In this document: piece after piece, positions 35,451 through 48,802 of the stretch | How the letters are laid out: each line of letters begins with the position of its first letter | Position numbering within the stretch: position 1 is the stretch's first letter | NCBI GenBank assembly: GCA_015179025.1 | Contig: WHUX01000142.1 | Coordinates: 1-64,000, forward strand | Length of the DNA stretch: 64,000 nucleotides | Direction of reading: 5' to 3' | Source: Terfezia claveryi | Lineage: Eukaryota > Ascomycota > Pezizomycetes > Pezizales > Pezizaceae | Notes under the pieces: model-generated | Told to the model about the DNA's origin: nothing | The model's input: only the letters and a program-made list of their open reading frames with translations | Databases searched by the model: none | Program-made: the position numbers and the translations under genes

Positions 35451-37772
35451 ATGGGAGATGTTTCCCAATCTACTGTGAACTCCGGTCAGCCTCTCGTAGT
35501 CTCCTCCACTATAACGACGGAATTTGGTGAAGTGTCTCCGACAGAGCAATTTCTGCAGAGCAAAAATGAGGATAATCTGGATAATACATACTCAACTCCA
35601 TCGGCTGCACAAAATGCAACAGGCGAGGTAGATTCTCATACTCAGCAATATCGTCATTCAATACATTCAGCATGCCAGAGCCACGGGTATTTAACGAATT
35701 CACACCTAGGAGGTTTGCGCCCGATACCAGCTGATAATTCCCACATTCACACAATACGGCAGATGATTGATCCCTCATATTCGGTACCCTCCGCACATCC
35801 GCAATTCGGGTATTCTTCTACTGGGTTTCAACCACCCATGGCAACACATTGCTATCAAGCTCAAGATGCTTTATCAGTCCCACCCCTTGCGAATGCAGTA
35901 TATTATTCATATCCCAATCCTAGGTATACTCCAATGTATTGCAGCCCTTTCGTCTCGCAATATCCGCCTCTTGCCATTCCAGTCGCACAATTACTCCCAC
36001 CACAAGGGACTTATTTTTACACGCCCGAGTACCATCATCCCTATCCAGGAAACCCTTCTCTCACTATTAACGTAGCGAATGCACCTCCCCAGCAGCCTCA
36101 ACTACATGCCCCCACATCTCGCTGGCCTCCAGCTCAGTCTCCAGTGGCCCAATATCACATAACGAATGCATTTTCTCTGCAGATAGGACCACAGCCTATG
36201 CAACCTAGTTTTTCCCATCCAGTGCCGAGCGCGCACAGGCACCCACAGCAGTTGTCGACGACGCCATCTCAGTATATCCGAAGACACAGTCACCCCGCTA
36301 GAATCCCCTCGGCAAGAGCAAGACCTGAGTTATTGCCATTGTCCCACCCTGGATGGGCACAGGTTACAGGAGGAAATGGTCAACCAGATGGCCAAACCAT
36401 CACACGCACTGCAACTGCTCCAGCCTCGAATATAATTGACCAATTCAGTGCGGATATTACATCATCGTCTATTCAACTCAATTCCCTTACCTATTCATCC
36501 TTAGGTGATGGGGCATCTTCAATGCAGGCAGCCGAGACTCCCGCCTCCCCTCTCCCCACTGCAGCCGTTTTTAGCACACATCCAGCTTTACCCCGAGGCC
36601 CTCCTAGAAAACCGAGGAAGTCCGGTCACGCATTATGGGTTGGGAACCTGCCACCCTGGACAAATGTGATTGAATTGAAGGATCACTTTTCTCGCGGAGC
36701 CACCAACGAAATTGAGAGTGTATTCCACATTTCCAAGAGCAGTTGTGCTTTTATTAACTACAAAACTGATGCAGCATGTAACGAAGCAATGGCAAGATTT
36801 CATGACAACAGATTCAAGGGGGTTCGATTAGTTTGCCGATTAAGGAGAAATTCAGCGGTAACGTCATCACCTTCTGGAGCAATAACGAATGACGACAGAC
36901 CAGCTGCTGTCGAAGGAACGGTGGATCAAGACACCCAGAGTGGAGGACAGTCAAATACTGGAACAGAAGGCATCGACGGAGTGGGGGTACATGTAGGCGA
37001 TGCACGGGAAAAGCACAAGGATAGAATTTTTATTCTAAAAAGCCTCACTGTCGAAGACTTAGATTTGAGCGTGATGAATGGCGTATGGGCTACGCAATCG
37101 CACAATGAAGATATGCTCAATCGCGCATTTGAGGTCTGTACTCAGATCAGACTCTGTAGGGACATAGTAACGCTAATAACTGAATTATAGACATCCGAGA
37201 ATGTTTACCTCATTTTCTCGGCAAATAAATCTGGCGAATACTATGGATACGCCCGGATGATATCTAGAATTCCTGAGGGAGATAATGATGAAAATGATGG
37301 CCAAAGCACCTCCGATAATCCAGCGATAGTTCAGGGAATTGCAACCGGTGGCAGACTATCGCAAGATTTGCTACCAAAAGCAATATTCACGCCAGCTACA
37401 GCCACTGCTCCAATGGGCAGGATAATTGATGATTCCGCGCGAGGCACAATCTTTTGGGAAGCCACTGAGGAAGAATTAGTGGACGGCGATGTGGCAGGTT
37501 ATAAACCCGATGAAACGGACGAATTATTGGCAGGGACGAAGTCATGGGGGAAGCCATTCAATGTGCAGTGGATTTCTACAACAAAACTGCCATTTTACAA
37601 GACCCGAGGGTTGAGGAACTCTTGGAATTCGAATCGGGAGGTAAAGATTGCTAGAGATGGCACTGCAGTTGAAGAGACTGTAGGAAAGAGGCTCTTGCAG
37701 ATGTTTCACCACCGATGGACCTCTGGGGAACTGATCAATCAATTGTCTGACTCTTCCACATCGCATCAGTGA
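35451..37772 (+). CDS. RRM and YTH domain protein, m6A-reader type (754 aa, two exons)
   Basis: Exon 1 is 35451-37133 and exon 2 is 37191-37772. The 57-nt intron begins GTCTGT and ends TATAG, phase 0. About 390 N-terminal residues are low-complexity, rich in Pro, Gln, Ser, Tyr and His, as in proteins that form RNA granules. An RRM follows (about 391-466), with LWVGNLP as RNP2 and SSCAFINYK as the RNP1 region. The YTH domain (about 524-715) starts DRIFILKSL, has the cage tryptophan in NGVWATQSHNED, continues across the splice junction into NVYLIFSANKSGEYYGYARM, and ends with FNVQWISTTKLPF and a basic segment. Such proteins bind N6-methyladenosine in RNA and control mRNA fate; fungal members include meiotic regulators. 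Continuity of the YTH fold across the intron proves the splice. An extra 5' exon cannot be excluded. Confidence 0.88.
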
Positions 37773-38931
37773 TTTTATGGTCAGTATGAACCTTTCGATG
37801 GAATACCCAGGCCTTTGCCTTGCATTATAGATTTGCTGGGCGTTTTCTTTCTTTCGTTATTTAATGTCATTTGGTTTCACAGAAAGGGCATGGTCATGGT
37901 TTAAAAAAGCATTTGATTCACTAGGCACTTCGTATGACCTGATTGGCAACTATTGCTCTACGTGAGACTGCTTATAGGCGCCGGACCTACGTACATAAGC
38001 CACAATAGCTAAAAGCGACAGAAAATCAGCAATCGTGTTTACAAGATTATTCCATCAATAAGGTTTTAGGTTTAGGAAGGAAGCAAATAGTCTCTAGCCC
38101 ATATTTTTACAATTTGGTAGGGGATTTACAGCTCTCTTCAGATCGAAAAATGATATGGAGAGGGGCACTGTTTCATGTACTGTCTCACGCACTGTCTCAT
38201 AATCAATACTGTATTTGCGAATAGTCCTATCAACGATACTGTATCTACAAATGGGCCTATCGTTCTTGAGTCAAACATATATCGTCGAATTAGCGTTTGG
38301 ACTCGCTCAGTTTTCACACTATGACGCATCAGTTGTGGACCGGAGCCCCCTTTGCTGAATCATCAAGTAAGAGTACGGGATCTGTTAGCTATAGGTGTTC
38401 TCAATCTACAAGCACCATTTTGCATGACGCGCGATGTAACTATTCCATCATTCATCGGTGCAATATGACCCGGTGCGAGTTTGATTCAATTTTTATTTCT
38501 TTTAATACTCATTACCCATATTCGGTCCCAGTATCTAGCGGTGATTCGAGCGAACCTGGTACTGTATCACAAAAGTAGCCCCAATCAGACAAGGGTTCGT
38601 CAATAAAGTTTAACGGGACGGTACCGATTTCCACGTGGCTGGGGGCTGACATTTGCAGCAGTTTTTGACTGTGATCTTGATGCATAATAATTACCCACTG
38701 TTTGGTACTACTGTACAGTACGGAGTATTGCATCGACATTGCCAGGCCGCGTGTCATCCCACATGGCTGCATCCTTATCTTCCGTAGTTGAACATGCATA
38801 GGGGTCATGGGTTTCGGTAGCGTGACCTTAAAGGTTGAGTTTACCGTAGCTTTGCTTAACACCCGTGCCCTGCACCATGATGCATGCATTAGGTACATCT
38901 CGTCAATGTATATGGATTTGTCCCGCTAACC

Positions 38932-38946
38932 TAGTCTGGTTGGCAC
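38932..38946 (+). repeat. Dispersed short insertion copy, imperfect duplication
   Basis: TAGTCTGGTTGGCAC lies between CCGCTAACC and CCGCTACTCC, consistent with an eroded duplication. Confidence 0.6.
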
Positions 38947-39978
38947 GACCGCTACTCCCAATTGAAGGATGTCACGCGGAAGCTTTGCATTTCAAATGCT
39001 AGGTGGCAAGAATACTCCGTATTGTATCTCCATCCGAACGACATGATATATATGCAGAGCTGCACGCAGTATATGCACTCCAAAATTGTAACATATAATC
39101 AGGTCTCGTATGAAGGTGGCCATATGTAGTACGGAGCTTTGGTCACCGAGATCATAGTCTCAGCATCTCTAAGAAACTCTACGATCTTTTCAGCTAGATG
39201 TAACTCGAGAACAATCTTCACCTTTATGAATTACTATGACAATTGATCATTGCAATTATTGCCATGTGGATACCGGCAATGTTGTGAATTGGAATCCTTT
39301 CGAACTGCATGTATGCCTAATTTCCCAAGTAACCTATGTCGCAATCGTGCATTGGCTATGTGATACATGTAGATCTAGCAATTTCCATGATCACGACCCA
39401 GCGACATAGAATGCAACCCACTGTATGGGACTAGTACCTAGGTCCACGAGAAAATGAGCATTTCCCTTGCTCAATTGATCTGGCAACACTTAGCATCTAC
39501 TTTTTATACTCCTACATATAATCACACTATTGTATCTTTCCTATCTACACTCTTCCGAATATTAGACTATATTAGAGACATCTAATTAGAAACTGGAGGT
39601 GATACAGGAACGAGAAGACCTAGGAAACGAAGCGAGCAGGCTAAAAGCTGAGCCCAGATACAGCCCAACATCAGCTGTGTCCACACCCTTAACCAATAAT
39701 GGGGATATTTCACGAGGCACTGTCACGTTCCCAACTATCGTACTGAGCATGACCAGTGAAGGGCGGGGCGGGGCACATCGGGCATATGTAGATGTAAATA
39801 TAAATGCCGCTGTGGTACGCTTCATAGACAAGGCTCGTGAAAGCTCGATAGCGGGTCTGTGCTCGATCCTCACCAGGTTGTAGAGTCCCCAGTGCTTGAC
39901 AGCTCACACCCACTTTTATGCTACAAAGCCTATCGCTATCTGTGGATACGACGGCTACGTGGTAACGTGGGTAACTAA

Positions 39979-40006
39979 GGCTATAGGAACCAGACTAGGC
40001 TATAGG
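39979..40006 (-). repeat. 10-nt insertion with 9-bp duplication
   Basis: GGCTATAGG (39979-39987) and its exact repeat (39998-40006) flank AACCAGACTA, the reverse complement of TAGTCTGGTT. The insert is identical to the one inside the LINE relic at 56990, with a different target. Confidence 0.85.
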
Positions 40007-41735
40007 TATGTGCCGCGTAGGAGCTAAGCCTTCCAAACTCCGAGTCAATCCAGTACCTATAACCACTAGCGCTCGTATTGTTTGAGCTTTCTCGAACAAA
40101 TCCCAGACGAAACCTGGCGAGCATAAATGAAGGAGCACTTGGCACAGAATAAACCTCTGTAGTTCAATAGGCTAAGCTATGCAGTCCAGCTCAATCCTGA
40201 CTAGAATAATGCAATTTGACACCAAATATCAAGCAAGTGCAGAGTTATTGTAAGAGTTATGCAGGTGGTTTACACTCTAATCTTTACTACGCAGATTCTA
40301 TAAATCACTACCTCATGGGCAAGCAGTTGGATTTTCCCGTCGTTAAACTTGACTTTTACTCATCACAAGCCATTATCCGCTTGCGGATATGTAACCAAGG
40401 CCAGCTTTTATTCCTATAGGCCATGATCTTCAATCACAACACTCCATATAAGATTGACCAGCATGACGATAGTGATAGCTAGCACAAGGATCACTTCACA
40501 GGTATTTGGGGGTTTGCCCTAGTTCACTTGCATGAACGTTGTTTGTGAACCAGATTACTTACCTCCTGTAATCAAAACCTACTAAAGTTGGTTCCCTTAG
40601 CGGCGTATACCCTACTTGTGATTGGTCAGATAGATAAATAATCGTTGGATTTGACGTTAGGGATATGTGGGATAAATTCCCTCCCATGGAGATTCGAAAG
40701 TAATAGTCTTCTCCTCCAGACTGGTTTAACCTACTACAAATCGTAAAGTCCGCGCCAACCTCGTTGCCCATGGCCAAGTCGTAAAGGCCTGGTGGGGTAG
40801 CCGGTGTTTCAGGTATGAAGTGAACATTCACTAGTGTACTTCAAATTTCTATATTAGAGTTGTTCATGCAGGATGACGGTATCTGAAAGTCATAGGCGAG
40901 TGAAGCCTACGGATTTTAGCACCAGTATGGTGAGATGGCACCAACGGACTGGACCGGTTCACAGGTGAGAGTTTCATATGCATGCTTGTGCACCGCGCCA
41001 GCTGTACCGCTTCTAGCCATGAGTACACTTGAAACAATTCTTCGTAGAGTTAGCCACTAAGATCACATCGGACTGGTGTATATAGATCTAATGTAGACGA
41101 CAGGGATACGACACCCAACCAAGATCCTGTGATAAAGCAGCTCTATCCGCTTCCAAGTACCGGTACATGGGGACTTTTTTAAATAATATTTCATGCTCCA
41201 GTGATTCCCAGGGCTATATGAGGGAGTCATAGACACTCATCAATGACTCTTTTCATTAGCTCAGAAGAACATCCAGGGGTTTTCCTATTGATTGGAAGAA
41301 CATCCGACACCTACCACCAAGGCCCTAACGGCTCACCTAGTTGCAATAAATCTAGCATCTGCCCGCCTCTCGCCCTCATTGAGTAATCAATACTCGATTT
41401 ATATCTATTTACGGCCAAAGCAGGGGCTTCTCTGGCATGTCTGGAGCAATTACATTTTGCACAACCTGAGTTGATATAGCAGTTTGATAACCCTTGGGCT
41501 AGATTCAATTTCATGTATAAGGTCTAGAGTCTCATGTCACATCCATAGAGACTGAAAAAACACTTTCCTGATTTGTATTTGCAGCATTAAATACAGACCT
41601 GCCTAAGAATGTCGAATGGGTCTTGAAAATACCTTCTTACATGCATAGGCCATATGCTCAATACATTACTATGATACCAGCTATACTTGCTGGTTGACAC
41701 CATGGATACAGACAATGGCCCTGAACGAGAATAAC

Positions 41736-41772
41736 TAGTCAGGTTGGCAAAACATCCTCCAAAGGAGAGGAT
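41736..41772 (+). repeat. Long-form dispersed insertion, diverged
   Basis: TAGTCAGGTTGGCAAAAC is followed by ATCCTCC-AAA-GGAGAGGAT, a near-perfect hairpin at the place where other long copies carry theirs. Confidence 0.5.
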
Positions 41773-44340
41773 AATGTTGAACATTAGGACAAAACCGGAC
41801 TAGTAATGTTCATACAGCATGAGCGCCATGTCTTAGGGGCTTTTCTAGCGAAGCGTACCTCTCCTTTTCTTATTATATAAAAAGCAGAGAGACTGCCAAT
41901 CGCTGGTTCAGGGTAAGGCATCAGGACATGTGTTAACCTTTGAGGTCTTGACCTTGCCTTCTGATCTATATCCAATCTAGAAATATAAATAAACTAGATC
42001 CACCCATGAAGGTTCAGACCATCACCACAGTTAGCTACGAGATTATCATGACCTGAAGCACACCTATGAGCTTTACCGTCCCATGACATTGCCTTTTGAA
42101 GCCTTTTCTTCCCCGATGGGCTTAATCCAATATGTCACTGTACCATGTATCGTGATTCTCCTTCCATGGCCATAGCCCATATCACACTTACTAGCCTTGA
42201 TACACATTATAACAGGTCTGTTCTCCTTCCAGATATATAATAATACTAAGATTCACAGTTTTCGAGTGATAATGCGTCTTCTACGGTCTCATTAATATCA
42301 ACTAATACCAGAAGGAATAATCAGCATATTTGAACCTTTCTAGAATCAATCCCAAATTCAGTACGCTGAATTTCTTCGCTTACGCATATAACGAGGTGGA
42401 TTCATCCTATATCGCGGCCATTGTGAATCATTTTTTCCTCTCCGCTCATTATGCTGAGTACTCTTCCTACGCCGTCAGAAACTATGATGGTCACGCGTGT
42501 CCGTGTGAAGTGAGACAGAGATCTGATAATCCGGCTATAAGCATGGTATAAATGTAGTCTCTCGACTTCCCTACCACTTCGAAAATCATGAATGAATGCA
42601 GCGAAGGGAACTTCTCGAGATCCTCTTGGATTGTATGAAATGTCACATAAGAGAGATACCCAGTGACTCATATTGATCAAGGTACAGTATTGGGTATTCT
42701 AATGGCAATAAATATTATCCACACATGCACCTTACACTTCGGTAGTATCTATTCCCACTCTTGTATATCCCAATTCGGGTCGATCAAATGACCCAACTAA
42801 ATTCACCTAAGCCACCAACTCCATCTTAACCGCTTCTTCTATCTCAACCTCTACCTCCACCCTGACATGTTTCATAGATCAATATACTCAACAACGTATA
42901 TACAAACATGTTCTTGGGTCATTTCTAAACCAAACAAGTAACTGTCTTCTATCCAGGGAGAAGCTAACATTTTCTTGGTTCCAGCTGTCTATGCATGTCC
43001 TGTTCATGAAGAGATTCTTGATAGAACATGCTTATATCTTTCAAGAGTCTGTGATAAATTTATATATTCCCCAGTCATGAACAAGCTTAGACTAGACCAT
43101 CTCAGTGAAGCTAGTCCAGTCCAGCAGAAATTTGAACAGCTCCACTCGATGGGGCATTATAATAGCTAATTTAAGGTTGTGAGATAGAATGTGAATATCA
43201 AAGAACCAAAAAAATGAAAAAGCACAGCTACTGTGTAAAGAGAACAAAATTAATGTCATCCTAGTGAGATCAACAGCAAACAATAAAATATGGAGGTTAA
43301 AAACATCATTATGGAACCCATCATGTAGAACAAATTCCTAATCGTTCTATTCAAGCAATTGCTGATAATTTAGCTTGCATACAGCAGCTAAAGTTGCATC
43401 TCGAAGGCACAGGATCAATTTGTGCTCACTGAAAGTGTTAAATACTAGGTGCTGTGGAGGCTGGCCGAACGTTGTACAATTCATGGCCATCCACGAATCA
43501 CTGGTACTGTAATTTGTTGACAGCAACCAATCTGAATATGAACGAAAGAGAAGGATACGGAAGGTCAAGATGAAGAGAGTGGAGATGGAATAACATCAAA
43601 TCAGGGTAGTTCAGTATTGTAAGTAAGCTCAAGGTAATGCATATTTAGCTAGCTGATAATTATATCCTTCCTATTTGCAGTGTCGTTTATGTAATAACTG
43701 TAAACTAAATAATTTACCATTGTGCCATGTCAAGCCTCCCATCAGTTCAAGCATTCTTTGGTCAGGCCATTGATGAATAGACCAGACCATCTTGACTGGG
43801 CGGGCCATTTGCTAGTGCCAGCCATCAATGGGCCTGTCCAGTTATAAATGGACCGGGCTCGTCATGAATTGCACACATGTCGCAATTGGTCTAGAATATA
43901 TAAACACCGTAGTATAATTCACAGTAGTGTTGCTCCTCAATCATCCCTCGAAATCAATGTTCTAGTACTAGTAAGTACTTATACTCGCGAACCCTCTTTC
44001 GACATCTCCACGTGCATTGCATAGCTAGTAAAACACGCAAAACAGTTAGATCATACTTGAGGGTAAGTAAGTCACTTTTAATTATAGTATTTACTTGACA
44101 AAATACAGCGCTGGTAATCCTTTATGCTTGCTTAAGAAGACGGAATACGTATAGTATATTTTATGTACTTACTCTTCGTGAGAGCTCATATGAATACACA
44201 TATCCGACAATCATAAGGACGTCGACGCCTCTGAGGACTCCTGCCTAGTTACTGTAACTACCGTGTAACTATTCCGGAACTACCTAAATTCTTATATGCA
44301 ATTCATTAATTTTGTTTCCTCACATTTAAACAGCAAAGTA

Positions 44341-44426
44341 GCCCGCTTAGCTCAGTGGTTTAGAGCGTGTGGCTTTTACACAGAGTAGAAACCTCAAGGT
44401 CGCGAGTTCGACCCTCGCAGTGGGCT
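44341..44426 (+). tRNA. tRNA-Lys (UUU) with a 12-nt intron
   Basis: The acceptor stem GCCCGCT pairs with AGTGGGC (44419-44425). The D arm is GCTC/GAGC, and the T arm GCGAG/CTCGC closes on TTCGACC. The anticodon loop is CT-TTT-A, then an intron CACAGAGTAGAA (44379-44390), then A and the 3' half of the stem. The anticodon stem TGTGG/CCTCA has one T-T mismatch. Box A (TAGCTCAGTGG) and box B (GTTCGACCC) are good. An intron after position 37 is the canonical eukaryotic site. Confidence 0.85.
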
Positions 44427-44429
44427 TTG

Positions 44430-44434
44430 TTTTT
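44430..44434 (+). terminator. RNA polymerase III terminator of tRNA-Lys
   Basis: Five T residues start 4 nt after the tRNA, and a second T run lies at about 44441-44446. Confidence 0.7.
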
Positions 44435-44522
44435 GTTAGCCTTTTTTAGTGCTTACTACCTCTTTTATATCTCGCCAAGCCAGTCATGACTAGGGTTCAA
44501 CTCAAGTGCTACCTAGGTACTT

Positions 44523-44586
44523 GGCTAGTCTGCGATTTCTCTCCCAGAGGATGCCAAAAATCCTCTACCGAGGGCTCAGACTAGCC
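44523..44586 (+). repeat. 58-nt hairpin, longest member of the dispersed insertion family
   Basis: TAGTCT (44526) to AGACTA (44583) is enclosed by GGC/GCC, so GGCTAGTCTG pairs perfectly with CAGACTAGCC. Inside, AGAGGAT pairs with ATCCTCT across a short loop. It shares GCGA and CCTCTACCGAG, in the same order, with the reverse complement of the 45-nt copy at 52970-53014. It lies about 90 bp downstream of the tRNA. No flanking direct duplication is visible. Confidence 0.65.
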
Positions 44587-45417
44587 AGGAATTTCATCCC
44601 TCTTAATTCTGTGGTGGTGGTTGTGGAGTTATTGTATTAAATTTCTAGAGATCAAAAGCGGCGGAGCTTTAGCTAGCTCTCGCCTACAATCTATACACAT
44701 AAACCTGCTCACCAACAAAGTCTCCTCGTCAATTATTATTACACATATTACTACATTAAACTACATTACCTAATCCTATAACATACACATATTCATATAT
44801 ACAAACTACTTTCGTTTATTCAAAGGATTTTGCTACACATGAGCAAGCTACATATCGACCAGACAAGACCTCACGAGAGCAGCCCACCGGAAAAGCCACC
44901 CACATCCCAAGCAGAAAAAAATATAATGAGAAACGAACCCCCCGAAACCCAAACCCCCTCCACTGAATGCCACCACCGGATCCCGTGGAATAATTCCCAA
45001 AAAAAAAAACATTGGACAATCGATACAGGCATAAGGTTTAAAAGCTGAGCAAGAAAGAATGTAGAACAAGCTACTTCGATAAACATAACGGCTAACGCTC
45101 AGAAGAAGGAAGAACATACAACAGAATCAGGCTCAGAATGAGGATAGGAATGAGAAAGATCAAAAAAAAAAATGAGAAAAAGCCGATTTACAACGCAGGC
45201 ACTGCAAGTCAGCAAGCTCACGAAGCAGGAAGCAAAGAAAAGAAGCACATATAAACCTAACCACAATCCTCACAGCAAGAAAAAAAAAAGCAAACCTAAA
45301 ATAAGCATACCTAGCACAAACCTCAATCAAGAATCAATCTACAACATCCCCATTGATTTAACAAAGGAAAAGGAACACAAACACCTCTCAACCCCACAGC
45401 CACACGAATCAACACAT
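44587..45417. other. Spacer and kinesin 3' flank
   Basis: A-rich sequence downstream of the kinesin stop; no gene. The long Lys/Pro-rich plus-strand frame from 45172 lies antisense to the kinesin end and looks like compositional noise. Confidence 0.4.
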
Positions 45418-48400
45418 TTACCGCACATCGACAACCTCCCCCAATCCCAACTCCTCCACGCCAATTTCTGGAGGCAGCCCAATCCCACCATCTCCCCCAT
45501 TCCTAAATCCACTCAGGAAACCCTCTCTCCTCTTCACTCCTCCATTCAAACTCGCATTTGACTCATGGCGCTCCAACCTCGAGCCCATGCTTAACCTCAC
45601 AACATTCACATCGACGTCCTCTCCCGGGTTGAGCCTGCCGGAAATCACAGCCTCGCCTTCATCCTCATCCCCAGAATGCTCGGTCTGATTGTCCTCCTCT
45701 TGTAGGTTCGGCGATGGGTGAACAGACAGTGACAGCGACGCAGCAGAATTTCGTGAGCGGATGGAACTAGACAGGCTCACTGCACGAGATCCCTGCCTAG
45801 ATGACGCTGACCTGGACACTGACCTAGACGCTGACCTGGACGCTGACCTGGATGCTGACCTGGAGACGGAAATAGGTGGGGCACTGGTAGCCACAGGAGT
45901 GTTACTGAGGGATTCAGCAGGCACAGACTGTACCGATTCCCTTGCATCCCGAGTTGTGAGCCTCCACGGTAAAATGAATGGCTTCAGCCGGGGGTGAGAA
46001 TGTCTCGTGGCGTTTTGGCCTGGAGGAAATGGTAGTGGCGTTTGTTGAATGACTGGGCTTGCTCCATTGCTTTGGAGACTCAAATGTGGACTGCCTCCGT
46101 TGATAGCACCCTGTAGTGACTGGCTGCTTATCCGGTGTAAGGAATTCCCTCGACTGCCATGGTCGCTCCTCCTAATCAGCGATGCAGCAATCGATAGGCC
46201 GTCATCCATACTCTTCGTCCTAATTCTGCCGAGCCCCAAACCTATACCCATCTCAGAACTTGTCGGTAGCGGCGCAATGAAGCTGTTAACTCTACTCTGC
46301 CTGCCACTCCCTGGTGCGAGGCCCCCACAGGCACTACATAACGACTGCCTGTGCACCGTACTCTCCGCTACATCTCTATTCCTTGCCGCACTTCTCAACG
46401 CAGATACCATCCGCTCCTTGTCGTCCAATCTCGCTCTCAGATCCGCAATCTCTGTATCTTTATCCCGCACAAGGTTACCGAGACTCGCCTCCTCGATCAA
46501 GCCACTGCCTTGCAACTGCTGCAGTGTTCCAGTCTGTCCAAACACCATAGAGGTTCTACTCTGTGAGCTCCGGCGAGCATGGAGAAGCCGGCGTTCTAAA
46601 GTGGCGATATATCGATTCTTGTCTGCTACGTCCGCTTGCAGCGCCCTGACCTGTGCGGATAAGGTCGCGATTCCATCGGCATACTCCCCACCTGTTGAAT
46701 CCTCGTCATCCGGAAATTCCAAATTTTGAGGAGGGTACGAACCGTCAGAAGTCATTGAAAGATGTTGGCTGTTAGGCATGATCGGAGAACCACTCGATCC
46801 TGTCGAAAATGTTCGCGAGAGCGTATTGATATTAATTGACGATCTCGTCGAAATCGTCGACACATGCCCCGTATGTGGCGTCATCATTGAGTTCCTAGCG
46901 GAATTGACACCCGACGATTTCGAGCACAATATCAGTCGATTGAGATGTTCGATTCTCTCCTTGAGCGCCGTTCTCGCAAGCTGCATCTCAAGCATCTGTT
47001 CTTCGTGCCTCTCCTTCTCCTTCACCTCCTGCCGCCGCTCCTCTTCAATCTCCTTTTTCGCTGCAACATCCTCCAGCTCTGATCGTAACCGTTCAATTTC
47101 ATTTCGATACCTCTCTAATAGCACCTTGCTCCCCGCATCCATCCCGTTCGCAGGACCATCCTCCGCCTTCTTTGCATGGCTGACGATGTTATTCCTTGCT
47201 CTCGCCGCAAACTTCAGGGTATTTACCGTCTCGTTCGTTGCAGACTGCGCGCCAGTCGATATCGTACATAATATACTTACCAAACTGTTACCGCTCAAGG
47301 CTGGCTGCAACAGTCTAGTAAGTTTACTGTCTCTATACGGTAGATGGTTTGCATTTTTGTCTTTGCCCTTGGTTTCACTCAATCTGGCAATAACTGTTCC
47401 AAGTGTCAATAGCGAACGATTGATATGAGACCCTTCCTCTCGACGCTCCTTCGATTCCGCAGCACGTTCACTCCCCGCTAAATCGATCAAGCTCAGTGTA
47501 CTGACTCGTACACCACCGCCCTGAGTCTTCCCACCACCCATCGGATTTCCACCAGGTACTCGATCTCTAGACTCTACCACTACCTGAACTACCGCATGTG
47601 ACCGTGAACTCCGTGAATTGAACTGTGTCCCGGCAACCCTCCTCGCCATGTCTCCCCTGGCAATCACCCTCAACAATTGCGTCGGACTTTGAACAATCTC
47701 CTCCTTCAATGGCGTAGCATAGACCCCCCTCTTCGCATCCTCTCTCAGCTTAATTTCCTCCTGTGGGGCCTCCGGCTGCCCATTCTTCCCAGTCGGCTGT
47801 GCTGATAACAAGTCATTTATCCTCTCGTTATAAATTTCCAAATAAGAAACTCGTAGCAAAAATTCTCGATTCGGTGTTTCGCGAATAAATGAAAAAATGT
47901 CATTGATAGCCAGGGGAATAACACCTGGAGATGATGTCGTTCCCTGCATGGAGAACGTCTTTCCGGTACCAGTCATACCGTAAGCAAAAACCGTACCGTG
48001 ATAACCTTCCATAACTCGGCGTACTAGTCGTTTAGCACAAGCATCGTATACCCTGGAATTATCGTCATTAGGCCCAAACACGTTATCTATGAACAACATC
48101 AGCATCAATACACCTCAGTTACAGGTCTAGTATGTAGAACCAACCATAGATATAATCCCCTCCCTCGCCCCCCCTATACACTATGTGTGAATTCCGAGGA
48201 TCAATAGTCCACAAGTCCTCCCCATTGCCGCTTGCATCCGGTCTACACCGCACACTGACCAAAACATTCCCCTTCAGCTCCTTCCCTCCTTCAGACTTCA
48301 TTGGCATGCCCTCGCTGTGACTCCCATCAATCGCCGTCACACTCGTATAACTACCTTCCGCACTTCCACTCCTACTCGGCGGTGGGCTCGGTAACACACT

Positions 48401-48802
48401 GAGTACCCCCGAATCGTCTGCGCTCTGATATGTGCTTAGATTCGATGTACTCTTACGTGCTAGCCTCTTCTCCACCTCCATCGGCGAAGTAGGAGAAGTA
48501 GGTGAGTTTGCTTTTCCGATAGAGCTCAATCTACGATTTGGCATCCGTGGATTTGGGGGTGATAAGCTCGTCCGTTGTCCTTTCGGTGGCTGCGGGAATG
48601 ACGAAACGGAAACCTTTTGCTGCAACGACTTTGACGTCGTCAATACAGATCCTCCAGGTGGCCCTATAGTCGACAATCGCGAAGGCGTTGATGGTCGCGC
48701 AAGGAATGAAGACCCCTTCGGAGCCTTCAAGTTCGGACCCACTCCCCCCGACCGTGCTCCCTGAGGGCGTGGCAGCGTCGCTGCCATTGTTACCGTGGGC
48801 AA
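45418..48802 (-). CDS. Kinesin-7 motor protein, Kip2/KipA-like (1108 aa, two exons)
   Basis: Exon 1 is 48802-48145 and exon 2 is 48086-45418. The 58-nt intron (GTTGGT..CATAG) splits the aspartate codon of the YIYDNVFG motif. A Ser/Pro/Arg-rich extension of about 175 residues precedes the motor (about 179-525), which has GMTGTGKT (256-263), switch I NSRSSRSH (376-383), switch II DLAGSE (421-426) and HLPYRDSKLTRLL. All nucleotide-binding motifs are intact. A coiled coil follows (about 530-600) with further heptads near 710-740, then a long Ser/Arg-rich tail. The basic N-terminal extension plus this motor resemble fungal Kip2/KipA/Tea2 kinesins, which carry CLIP-170-type proteins to microtubule plus ends and keep hyphae straight. 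Subfamily assignment is by resemblance. Confidence 0.87.
45806..45868 (-). repeat. 12-bp tandem repeat encoding Ser-Arg-Ser-Ala in the kinesin tail
   Basis: About five near-identical units (plus strand core GCTGACCTGGAC) encode SRSASRSASRSASRSVSRSA. The repeat is in frame, so unit number can change without breaking the gene. The Arg/Ser tract may be a phosphorylated or microtubule-binding segment. Confidence 0.75.

Larger units (their letters stand above)
37773..44340. other. Intergenic, 6.6 kb, no supported gene
   Basis: Short frames (for example 39599-39883 and 42975-43169) carry no recognizable domain. TACGGAGTA-type palindromic words occur at about 38717 and 39007. Three copies of the dispersed insertion are listed separately. 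Confidence 0.35.

Noticed and set aside
45172..45561. Long plus-strand frame rich in Lys, Pro, His and Ser
   Set aside because: It overlaps the kinesin 3' coding end antisense and owes its openness to A/C-rich composition; no domain or splice support.
46049..47428. Several long plus-strand frames opposite the kinesin
   Set aside because: They are antisense to a motor with all motifs intact; shadow frames.
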